A stretch of 64,000 nt of DNA from Eremophila alpestris peregrina (taxonomy: Eukaryota > Chordata > Aves > Passeriformes > Alaudidae), in the NCBI GenBank assembly GCA_009792885.1, contig WMCF01000015.1, positions 16,308,813-16,372,812 on the forward strand, read 5' to 3'. A program made the position numbers and the translations under genes. Shown here one piece after another: positions 34,960 through 48,852 of the stretch. The notes under the pieces were generated by a model. That model had not been told where the DNA came from. It saw nothing but the letters and a program-made list of their open reading frames with translations, and did not search any database. Every line of letters begins with the position of its first letter. Within the stretch, counting starts at the first letter, position 1.

Positions 34960-35107
34960 CCACGCTGCACAGTTGCCTGAATTTATTCTGGATGGGGCTC
35001 TAAGCAACCCTGATCTCATTGAAGATGTCCCTACTTATCCCAGGGGGGTTTGACTAGATGTCCTTTAAATGTCCCTTCTAACACAAACTATTCTATGATT
35101 CTATGTT
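34960..35107 (+). mobile_element. CR1 LINE 3' end with terminal octamer repeat
   Basis: GGATGGGGCTCTAAGCAACC, GATGTCCCTACTTATCCCAG, GTTTGACTAGATGTCCTTTA and the terminus ATTCTATGATTCTATG are the canonical sense 3' end of CR1. It is strongly 5'-truncated. Confidence 0.85.
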
Positions 35108-38100
35108 ATCCTATGGTGTGAATTCAAAGTCCCAGATACAGAATGGTAATTTCACATTATTATTTGTAAAAGCAAATTCTACTTTTGAAACATATTCATG
35201 TCAGGAAGGACAAGCAATAAGATGGAAAGGTTATAGATTTATTTGTAGATTTTACTAAAGCCTGGCAAAAAAATGTGCTAGGGAATTTGTGTTCTATTCC
35301 CATAAAGTTTTACAAAATCTTTACAGGGAAATAATTATACAAATGAAAAACGCTAAATATGTTCAAAATCAACACAATACACACACAAAAAAACTTGTGG
35401 TAGCATTTCCATGTCCATTTAGTGCTTTTTTTCTCCTCCTTGCTGCACTCCTTCTATGTGTGTGTGTGTGTATTGCCAGGAACTCTTGTATTGTATCAGG
35501 CCCCTTCTCAGGACATGATTAAAAGCACTTTTTGCAGAAGTCACCAACATAAATATTAGAAAACTGGACAAATGCAAAATCACAAGGAAAAAGGGGAAGA
35601 AAATATCAGACTGTTTTTAAAGTTGATTAGGTGGAAACTCAACAAAGCTAGGGTGCACCAAACTGGCATCTCACCCCAATACCACTATCACCCACACTGG
35701 CTTTAGAAGAGGCAAACCCAATCCATTTTGTCTAGAGTATATGCCAAAACAAAAAGAATCAGCAAAAATGTGTCCTGAACTTTACAGCAGAATGTCAAAA
35801 CCCAGAGGCTGGGAGCAGAGACAACAGATTTAAAGCCCATCAATGGGCTTCTGTAGAGGGATCTTCTTACTTTCCATACCTTGGGCATGGAAGTACGTGT
35901 CCTGTAAACCTCAGGGTATGTAGCACTGAGATCTTTGAGGTACAAAAGGAGAACTAAAGCAGATTTATGTGGTGTCTCTAATATAGTTTATTTATTTTAT
36001 GTTAAAGACATTGTTTTTGACAGGGACCCAAGAGAGTCCTGACTCTGTAATGTTTTCATCAAACTGCCTGAAAATAATCAGGAAGAGGAGGATTTTTAAT
36101 CGCTCCTAATATAGCTCAAAGTTGGCAATTATTTGGGAGACTTCTACAGAGAAGCCTCAAAGGCTTTCTTTTTCTTTTTTTTTTTTTTTTGGGTGCTTGG
36201 GGTTTTTTGTTGTTTTTGTTTTGTTTTGGTTTTGGTTTTAATTTTAAGGCTAATGTTGCAGAATGACCCAACTCCATATATTTGAAAAGACTCAATATTC
36301 CTAATTCTCTAGAAAGAGCTACCAAGAATAGCTTTAAACATGTAAGCAATATAAAAGGAGGAAGTGTACAAGTAATTGCATGTAAAACCAAAATAATTAC
36401 AAGGATAGGAGAACTATTGCAAGCCAAATGTACATCCAGGAAATTGGTGGTCAGCTGACCGTCTAAAGAATTCCAAACATGCTGATTTACAGGCATCCAC
36501 TCAAAATACAAAATATGTCTGAGGGTGTTGGTCCCCTGGCAGAGGATGACAGCTTGAGACAGTGTCCTCAGCTTCCCACCCAGCTGGGTTTCTGGCTCCT
36601 GAGCAAGCTACCAGAGCCTTGGTGTGCTGGTAGAACTTACAGTGCTGTGGCACACCTCCATCAGAGATGGAGCTGAGATCCTGCTTTTTTCTTTTCTTTT
36701 TTTAAAAATTTTTTTTCTGGTAGATACTTAGTTACAAATATGTAGCAAATTCTAATTCAGCCGAAGACCATAATTTCTGTGGCAATGTCATTTAATCCTA
36801 GTAGTTTAATAGATGCTCATGAGTGGCTCAGCCACCCAAGTCAGAAGGTCAAGAAGACCAAAGGCACTTCAGTTATTCCTGTTCAGAAATTCTAACTCTG
36901 CATTACTGGTACTGTGCAACTGCCATAATTGACATGTATTCATATTTTAGATGAATTTAAGCCTTTTTAAAATCCCTGTAATGAGCTAAATGATTCTCAG
37001 TAGAAGACAGAGTCAAATGTCCTTCTACACACCCTTTAAACATTGAAAATGGAGCAGAGAAAAGGATAGAGTGGAGCTGCTTTCAGGAGGAGTAGAGCTG
37101 GATTCTGTGGGTTGAGGGAAGAAAAAATGGAAAGACCTCGCAGTTTTCCTTTAAAATCAGTCTGTAAAGGCTTTCCAGTATTGTTCATTTCAAGGCATAT
37201 GGGAAAACTTGGCATCTTGGGAAAAGGCTAATCCTTACAGCTATGAACTGAACATCAGGAACAGTTGAAAAAACATCACTTTTGGATGTTTTTAATAGTA
37301 AACTACACCAGTACAACTGCTGAGGCAAGGATTATACAGGGTATTTAAAGTCAGAAAGATACCATATGTACATTCATATTTCAGTAACTTCTGTTTTTAA
37401 CCTCTCATTTAGCTGAGGATGCAACTATTCCTCATTAGTATAACTTTAAAAAACTCTCAGTAATGTAGGAATACAATTTGCATAGCAATTTCTGAAGTGA
37501 AGTGTGTGTGGAAGGGTAGATCATGGAGAAAAATGGAGAGGAGGGAATCACAGGTTAAAGACAGAGGAAACAGAGACATTTAAGAGCTATCTTTGTACTG
37601 TGCTAAGTTTACTAGAGATGGAGAGTCAAGCTCACGCAATGCTTACCAATTATGATGGGGTTTTTTGGCATAGATGTGTGACAGAGAGAACAGGTACTGT
37701 TGAGGTGGATCATACTTCTCCATATCCCATCTGGGTAGAGACATCATATATTTTCCAGGATAACAAAAGTGGCTTAAGTAGTTCTTGTCCTTGCTGCCAG
37801 GTGTCTTGTCTCATAGCTCTGTGTTCCCACATCTAGTCTGCAGTGCATTGCTCCTTCAGTTGCCAGTGCCACTGTAATTCAGACTATACATTACAAGGAA
37901 GAAAACTAACAGGAATTATAGCTTATTATTAAATTGAATTATTTGGCAATCCAATGTACAGCACAGCTCCACAGGACTGATACAGATGAGAAAGCATGTG
38001 TATGAGAAGAAAACGCAGATGAGGGCAAAATATGGGGCTGACTGCTTGTTAAACCAGTTCTTTTAAATAAAATAAAATAAAATGGATCAAGGAGCTACAG

Positions 38101-41100
38101 CTATATCTCTAGATCAGTCACCTGTAAAGAGATGGTTTTTCCTCTTGCATTTTGCTCATCACAGATGCTGAGTAGTTTACTACGAGGAAAGAATTGGTTC
38201 TCCTCACAAAACTTCAGTAGCAAGTCATTTCACCTGCATTAAATAATTCAGAAAAGCACCCAAAATAAAATGCTGAGAACCGTAGTTGCAAAGAGGGAAG
38301 GTGAAAGATCAATCAGGATTAGTCACTGAAGTAGGCATGCCTGATAGGCACAGCCTCTTCCAGATTTTGCTGGGAAAACTGTGAATCAAATGAAGATGTG
38401 AAGTTGATGCACCAAATTAACATTAAGGTTTCTTTTTCATTTAAACAGAGCAAAAGCATGGCCATGGCTCTTTTTGATTTAAATGTTTAGCATTCAACAG
38501 ATAAGTGATAGATGTTTCATTCACAAAATTGCAAGTTTGACTTCTGACGTCTGAGCTGTGTAACCACTGTAGTGGAGAGCTGCACAATGAGGAAATGATG
38601 CTTCTTCTGTTCTGCTGAGACACAGTTGCCAGGCTGTGTGCTGGAAGAACTGAGTATTTTCACAGGTTGTCTTACCCTGAGAAATGTTAGAGGGTCCATT
38701 TGTCAGAGACAGACTCTCAAAAGCTTTCACATTGTAATGCTGAAGAGCATGCTGTAGTGTCTTCCCATGCCACTTCCTTAGCCTGCAGGGCTGCTGCCTA
38801 GATCGATTTCTAAGATAAGTCCTGGTGACATCTGCTGTTTGTTGTGAAAATAAAATGTATGAAAGCACCATGGAAAAAAATTACTGCTGAGTGATTGAGC
38901 AGCAGAACCAAGACAAATTATATCAGACTGCATAAAATTTTCAGTTGCTTCAAGATATTTTGCTCTTGCCTCTGTTATCAAGCTTCTAGGTCATTATCTA
39001 CATGGAAAAGTACACAAAATGTGTACCAGTTCAACAAAAATGTTCTTTTTTTTTCCTCCAAGCATTCTGTGTTCACAAATGATATCAACATACTTAGATT
39101 GGGTACGTTTTATCACCCGTAACACTGCTGATGGAAATGCAGATGTTCGCAGTTCAGCATCTTTGAAACAGATGACTACTCATTTACTTACTTCTGTCTT
39201 CCAATTTTAAACAGGAGTTCTGGTATTTAGACATCCCATGTCCTTTCAACTGTAAACATGAACCAATCCATGTGCAAGGTTATTTTATGAACTTCTGCTT
39301 TTCAGTATTTGCCACACTAAATTTTTTAAAATAAACAAATCTTGCAAAAGCAGTTCAACATTCTCTTCAGGACAGTCATGCATTTGTTTAATTAGACTGA
39401 TTTACAAACAGGTGTGGTGTTTGTATTGCAGGCAGAGCCAGAAGTCTCATTTTGGAAACAGCATCATGCTCACAGAGTTCCCTGGAAATCATGAGGAAGC
39501 ACAGCTCTCCACCCAGACAAACACAGTGGGAGCAATCCAGTTGAAGGCTCCTTCCTGGGAAAGTTTCCTTTTTGTGATAGAATCTCATTTATACAATGGA
39601 CATTTTCTGCTTACATACTATTCTGGTGATAGAGAGAATACAGAAATGTCATGTCAGGGTGGGAAACTTTTGAACTATCAAGTGGTTACAAGTGAGAAGC
39701 AATGCCTACAGTGAGAAGCAATATCTTTTATTAGACCAGATGATGCAGTGGTGAAGAACAGGCTGGCTTTCATGAACACAAAAAGCCCTTCATCTTATTG
39801 AGGGTGGGGGCCCAGTTCATGGAGCCTGAACAATGGAACCATCCAAGGCCATGGTTCCACATGATGAAAGGCTGGGTCCTAGGGCACAAAGTACAGGATC
39901 AAAACCACTGCAGTTACTTGACACAGAGCCATACAAACTCATAATGCCAGCTGAAGTGTAATACATATTTTGCAGAAATAATTTTGTCCAAGCATATTTT
40001 ATGGTGGATCAGGTATCATCTGCCAGAACCCAGAGACCACAGCATGGCTGTAAACACTATGTCCTATGCTTTAACATCACAGAAGTGGTACTGAGGGCTG
40101 GCACTTGATATGGATGAAATTTACACTCTTAGATGATGCTGTAGCACAGATCTTGTATCAATGAGTCAAAAAACCCCAGTCTAAATCAAAAGTGCTTATT
40201 TAAATTACTTTGTATTTATGAAAGGTTTTCTGTTGTAAACACAGAAAAAATGGGCATATGCACATACTGAAATCCTTTGATATTTCTTGGTGAAGTGCTG
40301 GTTTAAAAAAAAATCAGTAAAATTCTTAAACTTCGTAGTTCTAACTAGGCATGGAAAAACTGTCTTCTGACCATCACCAAATTTAGTAAAGATGGAGAAA
40401 ATTAGGTTTTGATGTGAGACAAAAGAAACACATTTAGTGAAGTTCACATCTTACACTGATACTTTCCTACATGTGGAAGTACATCAGAATATTCAAGCAG
40501 GCCTAAAATATATTTTTAAATAAGGGGGAGTGGTGTACAGTAGAAAAGTATTGTTACAGAGCTAAATTCCTATGACAGAGACACTGCTGTAGGATCTAGG
40601 ATAATGGATATGAGCCTGTCTGCCATGAATCACTATAAAATGCTGCTGGAGGAAGAGTAGAAAAAAATCCAGAATTGTCAAGGGATTCAGAATTCTAAAA
40701 GGATTGTCTCAGAGATAAACTGTATGAATGCACTGGCATTAAAGGTTTTCAGCCTTACTTCCACTCCAGGCTGTATTTTTGCCAATGGGATAAGGGTAGA
40801 ATTAGCTAGTTTCCATCACAGGGAAAAACTGCTCCACCCATGTGGTTTTAGTCACAGGGATTCATTAATAATTGGCCACTAATTTATTAATTATACACAT
40901 AATCACATGGTAGACAGTGTGCTACACATCTGGAATCCCTACCAGTATTACAACAGATAAATCAGAACGTTAACAAACACTGACAAATGCTTGAACACCC
41001 GTCTATGAGAACTCCCCAAAGTTTCAACCCTCTCTCAGACGCACAGAGCTACAGGCACCTGTAACTCACATAACCCATGGCATGATGCCTCACGTTGTCA

Positions 41101-44100
41101 GGCCAGGTTTCTCTTCCCTCATGCTGAAGTTTAGTGCTTTGTTTAGACTTCATTTGAAGCCGGCTTCTTTTTTGTTTTGCTTGAGAAGTCTCTCTCAGTA
41201 CTTTCCTGGTTACTATTTAATCCAGCTGATGGCCATCTCCTAAGCAAACTTCATTATTGTTATTTGCCTCTTTAGCGTGACCTGCTTTGGGACAAATGCC
41301 TTTGCAGGTGTATTTGGGGATTCTGTTCATTCACACTTTTCTCAGTTGCATGTTGTCATAGCAGCAGCTGTTACCCACCCCATGGCACTGAGGTGGGGGC
41401 CCTGCACATTGACTGCATCTCCCAGGTGAGGAGCCACACGTTTCACCCAACACCTCCATCCCTGCCTCTGAGCCAGTCATCCTCAGCCAGGCTGGCACTT
41501 AGGCACATTTAGGATGTGATTCAGTTCCTCCTAAAAGGAAACAGCCAGAAGAGATCATAAACCTGCCCTGTAGACACCTAAATAAGGGTCCAAACTCCAG
41601 ACTTCAAAGAGAATATCCTCGTTTGAAACATTTTACTAATTGCTAAACTAGAAGTCAGTCTGGCCTGGCTTGTCATGCACAGATAAAGCTAATTGCAAGC
41701 CACATGTGAGGTGCATAATTCATGCTGTTTCTCCCCTTACCAAGACATATCAAGAGAACGTCCCTTCCTGAAATTTCTTACATGGAGACCTAACTTCACT
41801 GAGTTTAGTTACAGCTCTGCTTTCCTCCCATTTTTCTTTGTGTGGACTCAGGACTTCTGTAACAGCTACGAGGGATTTAGGGTTTGGCCTGAAGTGTCTT
41901 GCACAAGGATGAGTCTGTGCCAAGGGTTTGTAGGCCAGCACTGGTTTGTACACTATTGTGGCTCCCTTCATTTCTTTGCAACATATACAGTGGCAGACCC
42001 TGGTTCACATTTGGTGGTAGTGCTGCCTAAGATGCTTAATGGGCTTGGTTCCTACTGCTCTGCTCATGGCTTTTTGTTCCCCATTGCCTGCCCAAACCAC
42101 CCTTGCAGTGGCTTGAGGTTGTGAACCAAGAGGTGGAATGGGGACAGCTTGGGATGATTCAGGAAAAAAGTAAGTTGTTTTCCAGCCAGATCAGTTTACC
42201 TTGCAGCTGCATACACACACAAACACACACACACACACACACACCTGATTTGGCTCAGTAAAGGGACAACACAGGCTGAGAATTTGCAAGGGGAATGGGA
42301 GCTCCATGGGGCTCTATTGCCATTCAAAACAATGCCTGTGGAACCATGTCCTCCAAGGACATAAATTAACACAAATGAATGAGAAAATCTTGCTAGGGAT
42401 ATCTCTCAGGTGCTGCATACTTATTATTGAAGCTCCAGCCATGCCTGCAGGATGAACTGCAGGATATTTTTCAACTGGCCAAGATTTAGAAAGGAAGCTA
42501 GAGAAATCTGGCCTTGCACTCCTCTTGAGCTTCTTAGTCCCACTGCTCTCAGTGGGAGCTGAGATTTTGCAGTACTTCATGGACGTGACTATCTTCTCAG
42601 GGCTCAGATACTAAAGTCAGTCTTGGCAGGGCATTGCCACCAGGTACCATGTGGCAAACTTTGTTCATGTGCTCTGGAAAAGAAAAAATGTAGTGGGGTA
42701 CAGCAAACAGCCTTTGCAGCAGCCACACTTGTGTTAAGAATTTCAGAGCCTGAGCTCTTGTTGTTTAACTGCTTCCTCCAAGATGCAGTTTATAACTGTC
42801 ACCTTCGCATTTACTCTTGTTTAACCCCATTAGATCCATTGGAAAGCTGAAATGTAACTCAAAATTGCCACATCCCTTTTAAAAACTACATCACTTTTTG
42901 TTTGTATATCACTGACACTTTCTTTCAAATTCAAATCTAAATGTGACTGGATAAATATTCACCAGCAGTAGTCTTCTGGTTTCCTTCCTTAAATGTGTAT
43001 ATCATCTGCCCTTAAATATAATTTGAGCAAGTCAGAGTGATTTTCCATATGTATTATATTCTCTCAGAAGAGTCTTCTGTTGAAACAAAAATATTTCCAT
43101 TAAATCATGGCACTTTTGCTAACAAATTAGTTGTTTGTGTTGAAGGAAAAAGAATGTCAGGTAATGTCAAAATTTTAATTTAATATTATTGAGAGAGCAT
43201 ATTAGGTACTACTGTACATATTACCACATCAAATTATTTTTTTCTTTTGCTGCATAAATGAGAATATCAGCTGTTTCTAATATCACTGCATGAGGCTACA
43301 TTATTTCTCCAAGATATTAAAACCAGCTGGTTTTCAGGTCAGGTTTGTAGCTGACAAATTTTGCTGAAATGTTACTGAAAAAAATTTCCTACTGTGTGTG
43401 CAGCTTATACCAACAAAATGAAATCTTAGCACACACCACCTATTTCAAACCCTAAAAATTACAGAACTGTTTAACTACTGACCTAGAACAAACTCAATTG
43501 AAGAACTTAAGAAATAAGGTTTCCGGCTAGCCCGCCCTAGTGTGTATTTTCACTCAGTGTGTTAAATGGTGTGAGTCTTAGCATCACTGCAATGTCTCCC
43601 ACCATTCTACATTGCTGTTTTGAGGCACTTTTCTGGGCAGCTTTTCAAAACCACCAGCAGAAACCTGTGCTAGCAGGACTTCAGCTGGCAAAATCCTTTA
43701 GCCCAGATAAAATCTTCAGTGCTTTTAAATGTAGGGCAACTGGTTATGAGGAAGGCAGTTTCTTCTTTCACAACTCAAGAGAGAAGAGGAGAGAGTCTAG
43801 GTGTCTGCTTAGTTATTTGTCAATTATACTCCAATTTGTAAATCCACAGTGGGCGGTGTGTGGCAGAATTTAGAAGAATAAAATGCCGGGTGTGCCCAGG
43901 TTGCCGGATGAGTTGGAGTTTGAAGTTGTTTTCAAGTACAGACTTGTTACTGTGTTTCACTGTGTGCACAAAGTACAGAGTTTATCCTGGCTCTGGAGTC
44001 TGCTGAAAACAGAATTTAAATGGATCCAAATGTTATCTCATTAATAATATCTATGCAAATGGCCAAAAGCTAAACCAAATCATCTTTTCATTTCACAGCA

Positions 44101-44410
44101 TCATCCAGCAGTCAGACTTCGGATGAGTTTCATCTTACGTGGGCTGAGCAACATGTAAAAAAAAAAATTGTTAAGGAGCAGCTAATTCTTATTCAAAATA
44201 TGTATCTTGAAGTCTGGGTCTCTCCTTAGTTACACCAGCTTGACACATGTACAGGTTCACTGAGAAAAGCAGACCTGTAGTGGTTGTAACACTACAAAAT
44301 TACATGGGGAAAAACCTTTGTGAACAAGGACTTCAGGTTGTGTTATTTCAAGAACATTTAACATGTAGAGTGTGTGAATTATGTTGGAGCTTCAGCTATT
44401 GGTAGCATTT
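35108..44410. other. Intergenic DNA 5' of RUBCNL, no gene seen
   Basis: AT-rich sequence with (TG)7 at 35457-35471, a T16/GTTTT-rich tract at 36163-36240 and CA repeats at 42213-42244. A possible ancient dispersed repeat lies at about 39715-39805. No exon, RNA gene or intact transposon was recognised. Confidence 0.6.
42213..42244. repeat. (CA)n microsatellite
   Basis: About 16 CA/AC dinucleotides with one AAAC interruption. This is the longest CA tract in the window. Shorter (CA)7 and (TG)7 tracts are at 21451-21465 and 35457-35471. Confidence 0.9.
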
Positions 44411-45190
44411 CATAGAATCACAGAATCACAGAATGGTGGAGGTCATCCAGTCTAACCCCCTTAACATGAGCAGGGATATTTTTCACTAGATCAGGTTGCA
44501 CAGAGCCCCATTCAATGTGGTCTTGAACACAGACATGGGGCATTCACAGCTTTTCTGGGCAATTTGTGGCAGTGCCTCAGCACCCTCAAAGAATTTTTTC
44601 TTAATATCTAATCTAAGTATGCCCTCTTTAAGTTTGAAGCCATTCCCCCTTGTCTGATCACTGCATGTCCTTGTAAAAAGTCCCTCACCAGCTCTCCCGT
44701 AACCCCCTGCAGGTGCTGGAAGGTGCACCTTCTCTTCTCCAAGCTGAACAACCACAATTCTCTCAGCCTGTCTTCATAGGAGAGGTTCCCCAGCCCTTCT
44801 TTGTGGTCCATGTCTTTCTTGTTCTGAGGACCCTAGAGCTGGATGCACCACTCCAGGTGGAGTCTCACCAGAGTGGAGAAGAGGGGGTGAATCCCCTCCC
44901 TTGCCCTGCTGGCCAAGCTGCTTTTGCTGCAGCCCAGGATACAGGTGGCTTTCTGGGCTGTGAGTTCACATTGCTGAATCATGTCCAGTTTTTCATCTGC
45001 CAGCTGCTTCAAGTCCTTTTCCTCTGGGCTGCTCTCAATCCATCCATCCCCCAGTCTATGTTGGTACTAGGGCTTGCCCTGACCAAGCACTTGGATCTTG
45101 CACTTGGCCTTGTTTATCTATAGGAGGTTTATAAGAAGTCACACCTTGACCCAGCCTTTGTTGTCCATCTAGTTTACCAAAGTTTTCACA
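44411..45190 (-). mobile_element. CR1 LINE 3' segment, longest copy in the window
   Basis: About 780 bp of antisense CR1 begin at AGAATCACAGAATCACAGAA. They run through GCCATTCCCCCTTGTCTGAT, GTCTTCATAGGAGAGGTTCC, GCAGCCCAGGATACAGGTGG and TTGCACTTGGCCTTGTTTAT. This spans the 3' UTR and the C-terminal reverse-transcriptase region, which is broken by stops and indels. It is a dead copy. Confidence 0.9.
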
Positions 45191-47035
45191 TGATTCGTGA
45201 AAATCACTTTATAATGAGGGCAAATTACTGCACTAGATAATGGGAGATTTTCAGGAAGGGAGAGGACAGGGCACCACCTCACTCTGCAGGGTGTGGCCTA
45301 ACAATGTATGATAATAATTGAATGATCTGTTAGCAGCTACTAAGAACTGCACATTTTGGAAGAGGCAAGGTTGAAGGGAGGGGCAACTTTTCTGGACTGT
45401 TGGTAGGACTGGCATAAGCTGTATGAAAACAAACTGCTGCATTTGCAGTCTTTTATCAGCTCTCTTAAATCTACTGCAACAAATTCACTGAATACAATTG
45501 CCATAAGTGGGTTTGTGTCAGTACCTGAAGCCTTTGAACAAATTCCCAGCTGACACTGGGTAAGACTATTTGAAATAATCCTTTTCATTTCATATTGCCC
45601 ATCTGAACAGCTGAAAACCCAGGAGCAACATATCTTTTTTGTGCAATTGACAGTTGTTAATAATTCAGTTTTGCGTACTTTTTTTTTTTTTTTCCCTTCT
45701 GGTATTTGAAGAAAATGCTAACTTTCAGTTTCAGGGAAGCAAAAGCTAGGCTCTTGGAAGGGGCTGACTGAGGTTCTGACTGAGAAGAGTGTGGGTTTGG
45801 TGGGTGCAGTTGCTTCCTCCTTGTGAGAGGTCTCACACACTTGTGCTTGATGTCTGCAGCATTAGGGTTTGGCTTGCTGTGACCTGCATGTGCTCAGTCT
45901 CCTGAATAAAGATGTAATGTGAAACAAGAATTCATTGGAAACTCCAAAACCCAACAATCTGAGTGTGTAGCTTTGCTGTCAGGGCATTCACACAAAGTGT
46001 GAATTGCGTGATAGACTTTTCTTTCAACATACAAAGTGTAAACTACTCTTGCCAAGAAAGACTCTGTCAGTGGTGCACTGACCTCTGCTGTGTTAATGAC
46101 TGAACAGGGAAGAGACAGCAGACATCCTCGATTACCTCAGGGATATTAATCTGGCAATGAAGGTTCAAACATTAGCAAAGAATTTGGTGAAATCCAGTGG
46201 TAGAACCTGTTTGTTTATATCTTTCTGTTCTGTCTTCTTTATAATGCTGACCTGTTAGGACAGATGTCTCTCTCTGCATTACATCTTTCCCTTTCTGTCT
46301 TGTTCCAGTTCTGGGTTTTGAGTTTTTTTCCCTGATTATGTCTGCAGTGCTTTTGAACTGTTCTGATGTGCAGGCATCCTACACTTTTTTCAAAGGAGGA
46401 GTACATTTCTGTGGTGAATGGAAGCCTGTTGTCCATATCCTTGCTTTTCTTAATGACCTTCCAAGGCTAAAATAGTCCAGAGACTCCTCAAAGAAAATCA
46501 GTGAGCTACTTTGAATGCTGAGATCTTCATATTCGTAAATGAGACTAAAGACTTAGCCGTAAAGAGAGAAGTTGCTGAGTTTTGTTATGACCATTTAAGT
46601 CCTTGAAGCTGAATGAAGTCCTGCCAGATGAGTGGTAGTGACTTTTCAGTATGGAAGGGTTATTTCAAATGGAAAATATAGGTATCCTTTTTTGCAAACT
46701 CACAGGCTTCAAGCCAAGGTATGATTCTGCTCTCAATGAAATCAGTGGAATTTTTTCTTTCTCTAATTAAATAATTAAATTTACCACAAGTAGATGCAGG
46801 GTTTGTTCTTGTTTTTCAGACATACATTGTTTGTTACATCCTCTTTTGGCTATTTTTTTCCCTATTCACTTTCTATTCTCTATTTAAATTATTTATATTT
46901 GTTTTCTTTCTTTTCCTTTCTTTCTGGTTCCTTTTTATAAAAGCTAATGACGTGTGGGAGAGAAGAGTCACATCACTCTGCCTTCATGGCATTTAAGCCC
47001 TGGGTTAGGAATCTGGCTGGATGAAATAATTTTCT

Positions 47036-47061
47036 GGGGGGGGGGGGGGGGGGGGGGGGGG
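47036..47061 (+). repeat. Homopolymer run of 26 G
   Basis: Twenty-six consecutive G residues occur in otherwise mixed sequence. Both strands are open across it by chance. It could form G-quadruplexes and its length is hard to sequence accurately. Confidence 0.9.
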
Positions 47062-48312
47062 CTGCTGAGGCCAGTGTTGAGGGGTGGTTTGGTGACCCCA
47101 CTCTTGGCCATGGCTTCCTGGTATTTTGGTACTTCTGCAGTAGTGAGCCAGCCACAGCAGAGCAAGATTTCAGGGAATGAAGCTGGCGTATATTATCATA
47201 AAAGAGACCAACTTCGTGGCTGCCTTGCCTGTGAAAATGCCACCTCACATTGCTACCTCATACCCTGTGGAAAACCCCAGCTTGCATGGCTCTGTGACAG
47301 GCACCTCAGGCCACCTTGAGACCTGCTGGTGTATCTCTGTCAGCTGATGGCCAAACACAGAAATGTTCACAGGCTCCATGGGAACAAAATCCATGCTGCA
47401 GTACCCAATGGTTCACATTGTCAGCTGAGATCCTGAATGAAGCAAATCACTGGGAATAATTAGTAACAGAGGCACTGGCAGCAATGTGGGCTTCTTCCTA
47501 CGGAGTGCAGTCCCCCTATCCATTCTCAGCATGCTTAGCAGCAGTGAGACACATGTTAATAAGCTGAGAAAGAATGTGCTAGATTTAAGGTGCTGACAAT
47601 TAAGGCATTTTAGGCATTTATAGCAAGGAAAGGAGGAATTAATCTTTGGATATGAAACTGAACTAGTTACCTATTTAAAATAGGATTTCCAATTACCGCT
47701 TTCCCCAGAAAAATGGTAATTAACTCCCCCACAGGCTTTCTGTTCTGGTTTTGACAAGACCCAATTTGTACAGGTCAACTGACTTAGGTGATCTAATAGA
47801 TCTGTGCAGTAAAATGCACTGGGACCCTGAGAGCAGAAAGTGTGCCAGTGTTACTGATTTTATTTATGAGAAGTGCTAAGCTAATCAGAAAGCTCATAAA
47901 GGGAGCATTGTGCAAGGATTTAACTATAGTTGCAAATAAGCTGGTTGTAGCTGCAGAATGTTTGATGATAATATGATTAGTCTGAGATAATTAGACAGTG
48001 CCTATTAAAAAAAAAAAGACCCAAACATAAAAACAACTTCCACAAGAACATTATCAAAATACCACTGAGGTTTTCTTTAAGGTTTTTATGTCTTGAGGAG
48101 GGGATCATATTTGCTTTTGACAAGCTGCTGGGTAGCTCCCAGTGCAATCTAATTAGCAAGAAATAATTTTTCTGGCTCCTGCAAGAAAAACAGGTGATTA
48201 ATGCTAAAAATACAATTGCTGTATGTCATAAAGTGCTTCTGCTTTTGTTGCAGTCCTCCAATTTAATAAGCTGTTTGGAAAAACTTCAGTCTGTTATTGA
48301 ATGGCAGGGGAT

Positions 48313-48410
48313 GAGATATATAGGTATATATACATGTAGTATAATAGGTGTATATATATTAAAAATTGTGTAATAGGTGTATATATATTTATATATATCG
48401 TATAATAGGC
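48313..48410. repeat. AT-rich minisatellite
   Basis: Imperfect repeats of TATAATAGGTGTATATATAT-like units alternate with (TA)n. It is almost pure A/T/G with strong duplex-unwinding character. Confidence 0.7.
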
Positions 48411-48796
48411 AGCCCAAAGGCTGTTCCAGGGTCATGTCTCAAATTCAGCTGGAGGACAGACGTCAGCTTCTCAGAGGGAAGGAAAAGAGGGAGGTGACTA
48501 TGGTAGCCTCAGATCAGACAGATTTAAGCAGTTGCTTTTTATTTCACATTGTAACCATTTGCTTTGGTGGGTGCGTGGTTGAGAGTGCATGTCTGTGGGA
48601 TCTGGCTCCCTGTCATGTCTGTACACAGACTTCCCAAAATGGGAGTTTTGAGGTTGAGAAAATGGAAAAGGCTATGGAGGAATCCTCACACAGACATCCT
48701 TGTTTATAGGTCATTAAATAGTAGCAAATACTTTTAATTCCAGCAGCAAACACATTCTGCAAATACGACTCTTTGATACTTCACGGTATTTTTTTA

Positions 48797-48852
48797 CAGA
48801 TTCACAGATTCACAAAATATTCTGAGTTGGAAGGGACCCACAGGTACAAGTT
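48797..48852 (-). mobile_element. Short CR1 3' terminal scrap
   Basis: AGATTCACAGATTCACAAAA followed by GAGTTGGAAGGGACCCACAG matches the extreme 3' end of an antisense CR1. Only about 55 bp are recognisable. Confidence 0.5.

Noticed and set aside
44713..45123. 136-codon + frame
   Set aside because: This is an antisense read-through of a decayed CR1 copy.
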